DNA of 64,000 bases from an uncultured Pseudomonadota bacterium (lineage in GTDB: Bacteria; Pseudomonadota; Gammaproteobacteria; Steroidobacterales; Steroidobacteraceae). Below are positions 62,731-64,000 of this stretch, in pieces. The notes beneath the pieces were generated by a model. The model searched no databases. It saw only the letters and a list, made by a program, of their open reading frames with translations, and was not told the DNA's origin. The DNA lies in contig CADEFQ010000002.1 of the NCBI GenBank assembly GCA_902826635.1, positions 44,217 through 108,216 of the forward strand, read 5' to 3'. The first letter of the stretch is position 1. Every line of letters begins with the position of its first letter. Made by a program: the position numbers and the translations under genes.

Positions 62731-63792
62731 GTGGCGCGTATCGACGAATTCCTCGGCGAGATCCTCGACCGCAAGGGTTCCGACCTGCACTACCTGGCCG
62801 GCGACCCGCCGCGCATCCGCCTCTACGGCGACTTGTCGCCGCTGCGGCCGGAGCGCCTCGATGCGGCCGTGGTCAAGGAAGTGCTCCACGAGATCATGCC
62901 GCGCAAGGCGATCGATCGCTTCGAGTCGCAGGACGGCGCCGACTTCGCCTACACGCTACCCGGTCGCGGCCGCTTTCGCGTCAATGTGATGCGACACCTG
63001 AACGGCATGGGCGCCGTGTTCCGCGCGATTCCCTCGAAGGCACTCACCCTCGACGAACTGAACCTGCCGCAAGCCGTGCGGCAGCTATGCCGCGCGAACA
63101 ACGGCCTGATCCTCGTGACCGGCAAGACGGGCTCAGGCAAATCGACCACGCTCGCCGCGATGATCGACGACATCAACCGCCGCGAGAAGGGTCACATCCT
63201 CACCATCGAGGACCCGATCGAGTTCGTGCACGAACGCAAGAATTGCCTCATCAGCCAGCGCGAGATCGGCGCCCACGCCACGAGCTTCGCCTCGGCGCTG
63301 CACTCGGCCCTGCGCGAAGACCCCGACGTGATCCTCGTCGGCGAGTTGCGCGACCTCGAAACGATGAGCATCGCGGTCACGGCGGCCGAAATGGGCATCC
63401 TGGTGATGGGCACGCTGCACACGAACGGCGCCGCACCGACCGTGGACCGCATGGTCAACGCGTTCCCGGCCGACAAGCAGTCGCATGTGCGCACGATGCT
63501 CTCGACGTCGCTGCGCGGCGTGATCTCGCAGCAGCTGCTGCAGCGCGCCGACAAGAACGGGCGCATCGCGGCGCTCGAGATCCTCGTGAACACTGCGGCC
63601 GTGTCGAACCTGATACGCCAGGGCAAGCTCGACCAGCTGGAAACCGTGATGCAGTCGGGCGCGCAGTCCGGCATGCGCACGATGGACAGCGCGATCGACC
63701 AGTTGCTGCGCGAGCGGCAGATCAGCGGGAAAGAGGCCTACAAGAAGGGAATCAACAAGGCCAAGTTCGAACCGGTGAAGGAACAGGGGTAG
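62731..63792 (+). CDS. PilT-type type IV pilus retraction ATPase (second copy)
   Basis: A 353-residue paralogue of the preceding ATPase, also starting at GTG and opening ARIDEFLGEILDRKGSDLHYLAGDPPRI. Walker A is GKTGSGKST with Lys137 at the same residue number as in the first copy. Asp box TIEDPIEFVH, Walker B VILVGELRDLETM and His box ILVMGTLHTNGAAPTVDRMVNAFP are present; AVSNLIRQGK is closer to the retraction motif AIRNLIRE than in the first copy. It is PilT-like, not a classical PilU. The pair may form mixed or alternative motors; this is inference. Confidence 0.92.
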   Translation: MARIDEFLGEILDRKGSDLHYLAGDPPRIRLYGDLSPLRPERLDAAVVKEVLHEIMPRKAIDRFESQDGADFAYTLPGRGRFRVNVMRHLNGMGAVFRAIPSKALTLDELNLPQAVRQLCRANNGLILVTGKTGSGKSTTLAAMIDDINRREKGHILTIEDPIEFVHERKNCLISQREIGAHATSFASALHSALREDPDVILVGELRDLETMSIAVTAAEMGILVMGTLHTNGAAPTVDRMVNAFPADKQSHVRTMLSTSLRGVISQQLLQRADKNGRIAALEILVNTAAVSNLIRQGKLDQLETVMQSGAQSGMRTMDSAIDQLLRERQISGKEAYKKGINKAKFEPVKEQG

Positions 63793-63798
63793 CGAGCG

Positions 63799-63927
63799 GC
63801 GAACAGCGAACAGCTGACAGCCAGAAGAAGAGGCGCGAGATTCGAGCGCTTTTGACACTGCCCCCACCGCCCCGGCAACGCAAAGCCCACGCTTCTGGCT
63901 GTAGTCTGCTCGCTGTTCGCTGTTCGC
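63799..63927. repeat. Long imperfect inverted repeat before metG
   Basis: The left arm 63799-63827 (from GCGAACAGCGAACAGC to CCAGAAG) is matched in inverted order by the right arm 63892-63927 (from CTTCTGGCTG to GTTCGCTGTTCGC), with a seven-base insertion in the right arm. The 64-base centre is unrelated. Arms contain a tandem GCGAACA unit. It fills the gap between the second pilT and metG. Confidence 0.75.
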
Positions 63928-63948
63928 TCTTCACGGTACCCTTAACAA

Positions 63949-64000
63949 ATGCGGAAAATCCTCGTCACCAGCGCCCTTCCTTATGCAAACGGGCCGCTCC
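63949..64000 (+). CDS. metG: Methionyl-tRNA synthetase, start only (cut by window edge)
   Basis: Only 17 codons are visible, reading MRKILVTSALPYANGPL, the conserved N-terminus of MetG with the beginning of its HIGH-region. The gene runs off the right edge. In many gammaproteobacteria metG is directly divergent from mrp; here the kinase-pilT-pilT block stands between them. No good ribosome site is seen immediately upstream; the inverted repeat at 63799-63927 ends 21 bases before the ATG. Confidence 0.9.
   Translation, partial: MRKILVTSALPYANGPL

Overview
This is a densely packed, GC-rich bacterial chromosome segment from a gammaproteobacterium. Gene order points there: queG / nnr-tsaE-amidase-mutL-miaA-hfq-hflX-hflK-hflC-DUF2065-purA runs exactly as in the E. 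coli mutL/hfq superoperon. The blocks pcnB-folK-panB-panC, lptFG / pepA-holC-valS, hda-DUF2066 / purMN and dcd-mrp-metG are also typical. High GC, a branched-chain oxo-acid dehydrogenase operon and a deoxynucleoside kinase beside folK suggest a Xanthomonadales/Nevskiales/Steroidobacterales-type organism, but that placement is inference. No insertion sequence, prophage, CRISPR array or rRNA was seen, and no gap between genes exceeds about 300 bases.

Layout. 1-10462 (minus): RNA modification, mismatch repair, HflKC/HflX/Hfq and purA, with queG divergent. 11557-15812 (minus): pantothenate and folate genes with poly(A) polymerase, beside a tRNA-Glu gene at 15921-15996. 16053-20695: small accessory genes (membrane-tethered LuxR-type regulator, DUF4199 protein, exported flavoprotein, a protein of unknown function, cytochrome c', cytochrome b561). 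20778-25332 (plus): a Gld-like ABC transporter with two auxiliary membrane proteins. 25351-32424: lptFG divergent from pepA-holC-valS. 32421-37127 (plus): MoxR-DUF58-transglutaminase-MtfA, four genes with overlapping starts and stops. 37085-42074 (minus): an MFS carrier, prfC, and an SCO copper protein coupled to a methanethiol-oxidase-type protein. 42176-47316: branched-chain oxo-acid dehydrogenase E1alpha/E1beta/E2 plus aminotransferase, with a divergent Lrp-type regulator. 47321-57173: rimI, a DNA glycosylase, pssA, proS, a lytic transglycosylase, acyP/wrbA, hda, a CDP-alcohol transferase, DUF2066, purMN and DUF3108. 57170-64000: dcd and mrp, then metG starting at the right edge.

The most unusual part is 58904-63792. 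Between mrp and metG, which are neighbours in many gammaproteobacteria, lies a HEAT-repeat/Ser-Thr kinase fusion followed by two PilT-type retraction ATPases. A sigma-54-like promoter and a tiny leader reading frame precede them. This looks like a phosphorylation-controlled type IV pilus retraction module.

A second, window-wide signal is a recurring TATAAT-like box placed 6-7 bases before start codons with no Shine-Dalgarno sequence: nnr, mutL, valS, purM, DUF2066, wrbA, pssA and the unknown gene at 18785. This suggests that leaderless transcription is common here. At purM/DUF2066 the two divergent start codons are only 18 bp apart and share one such box in both directions.
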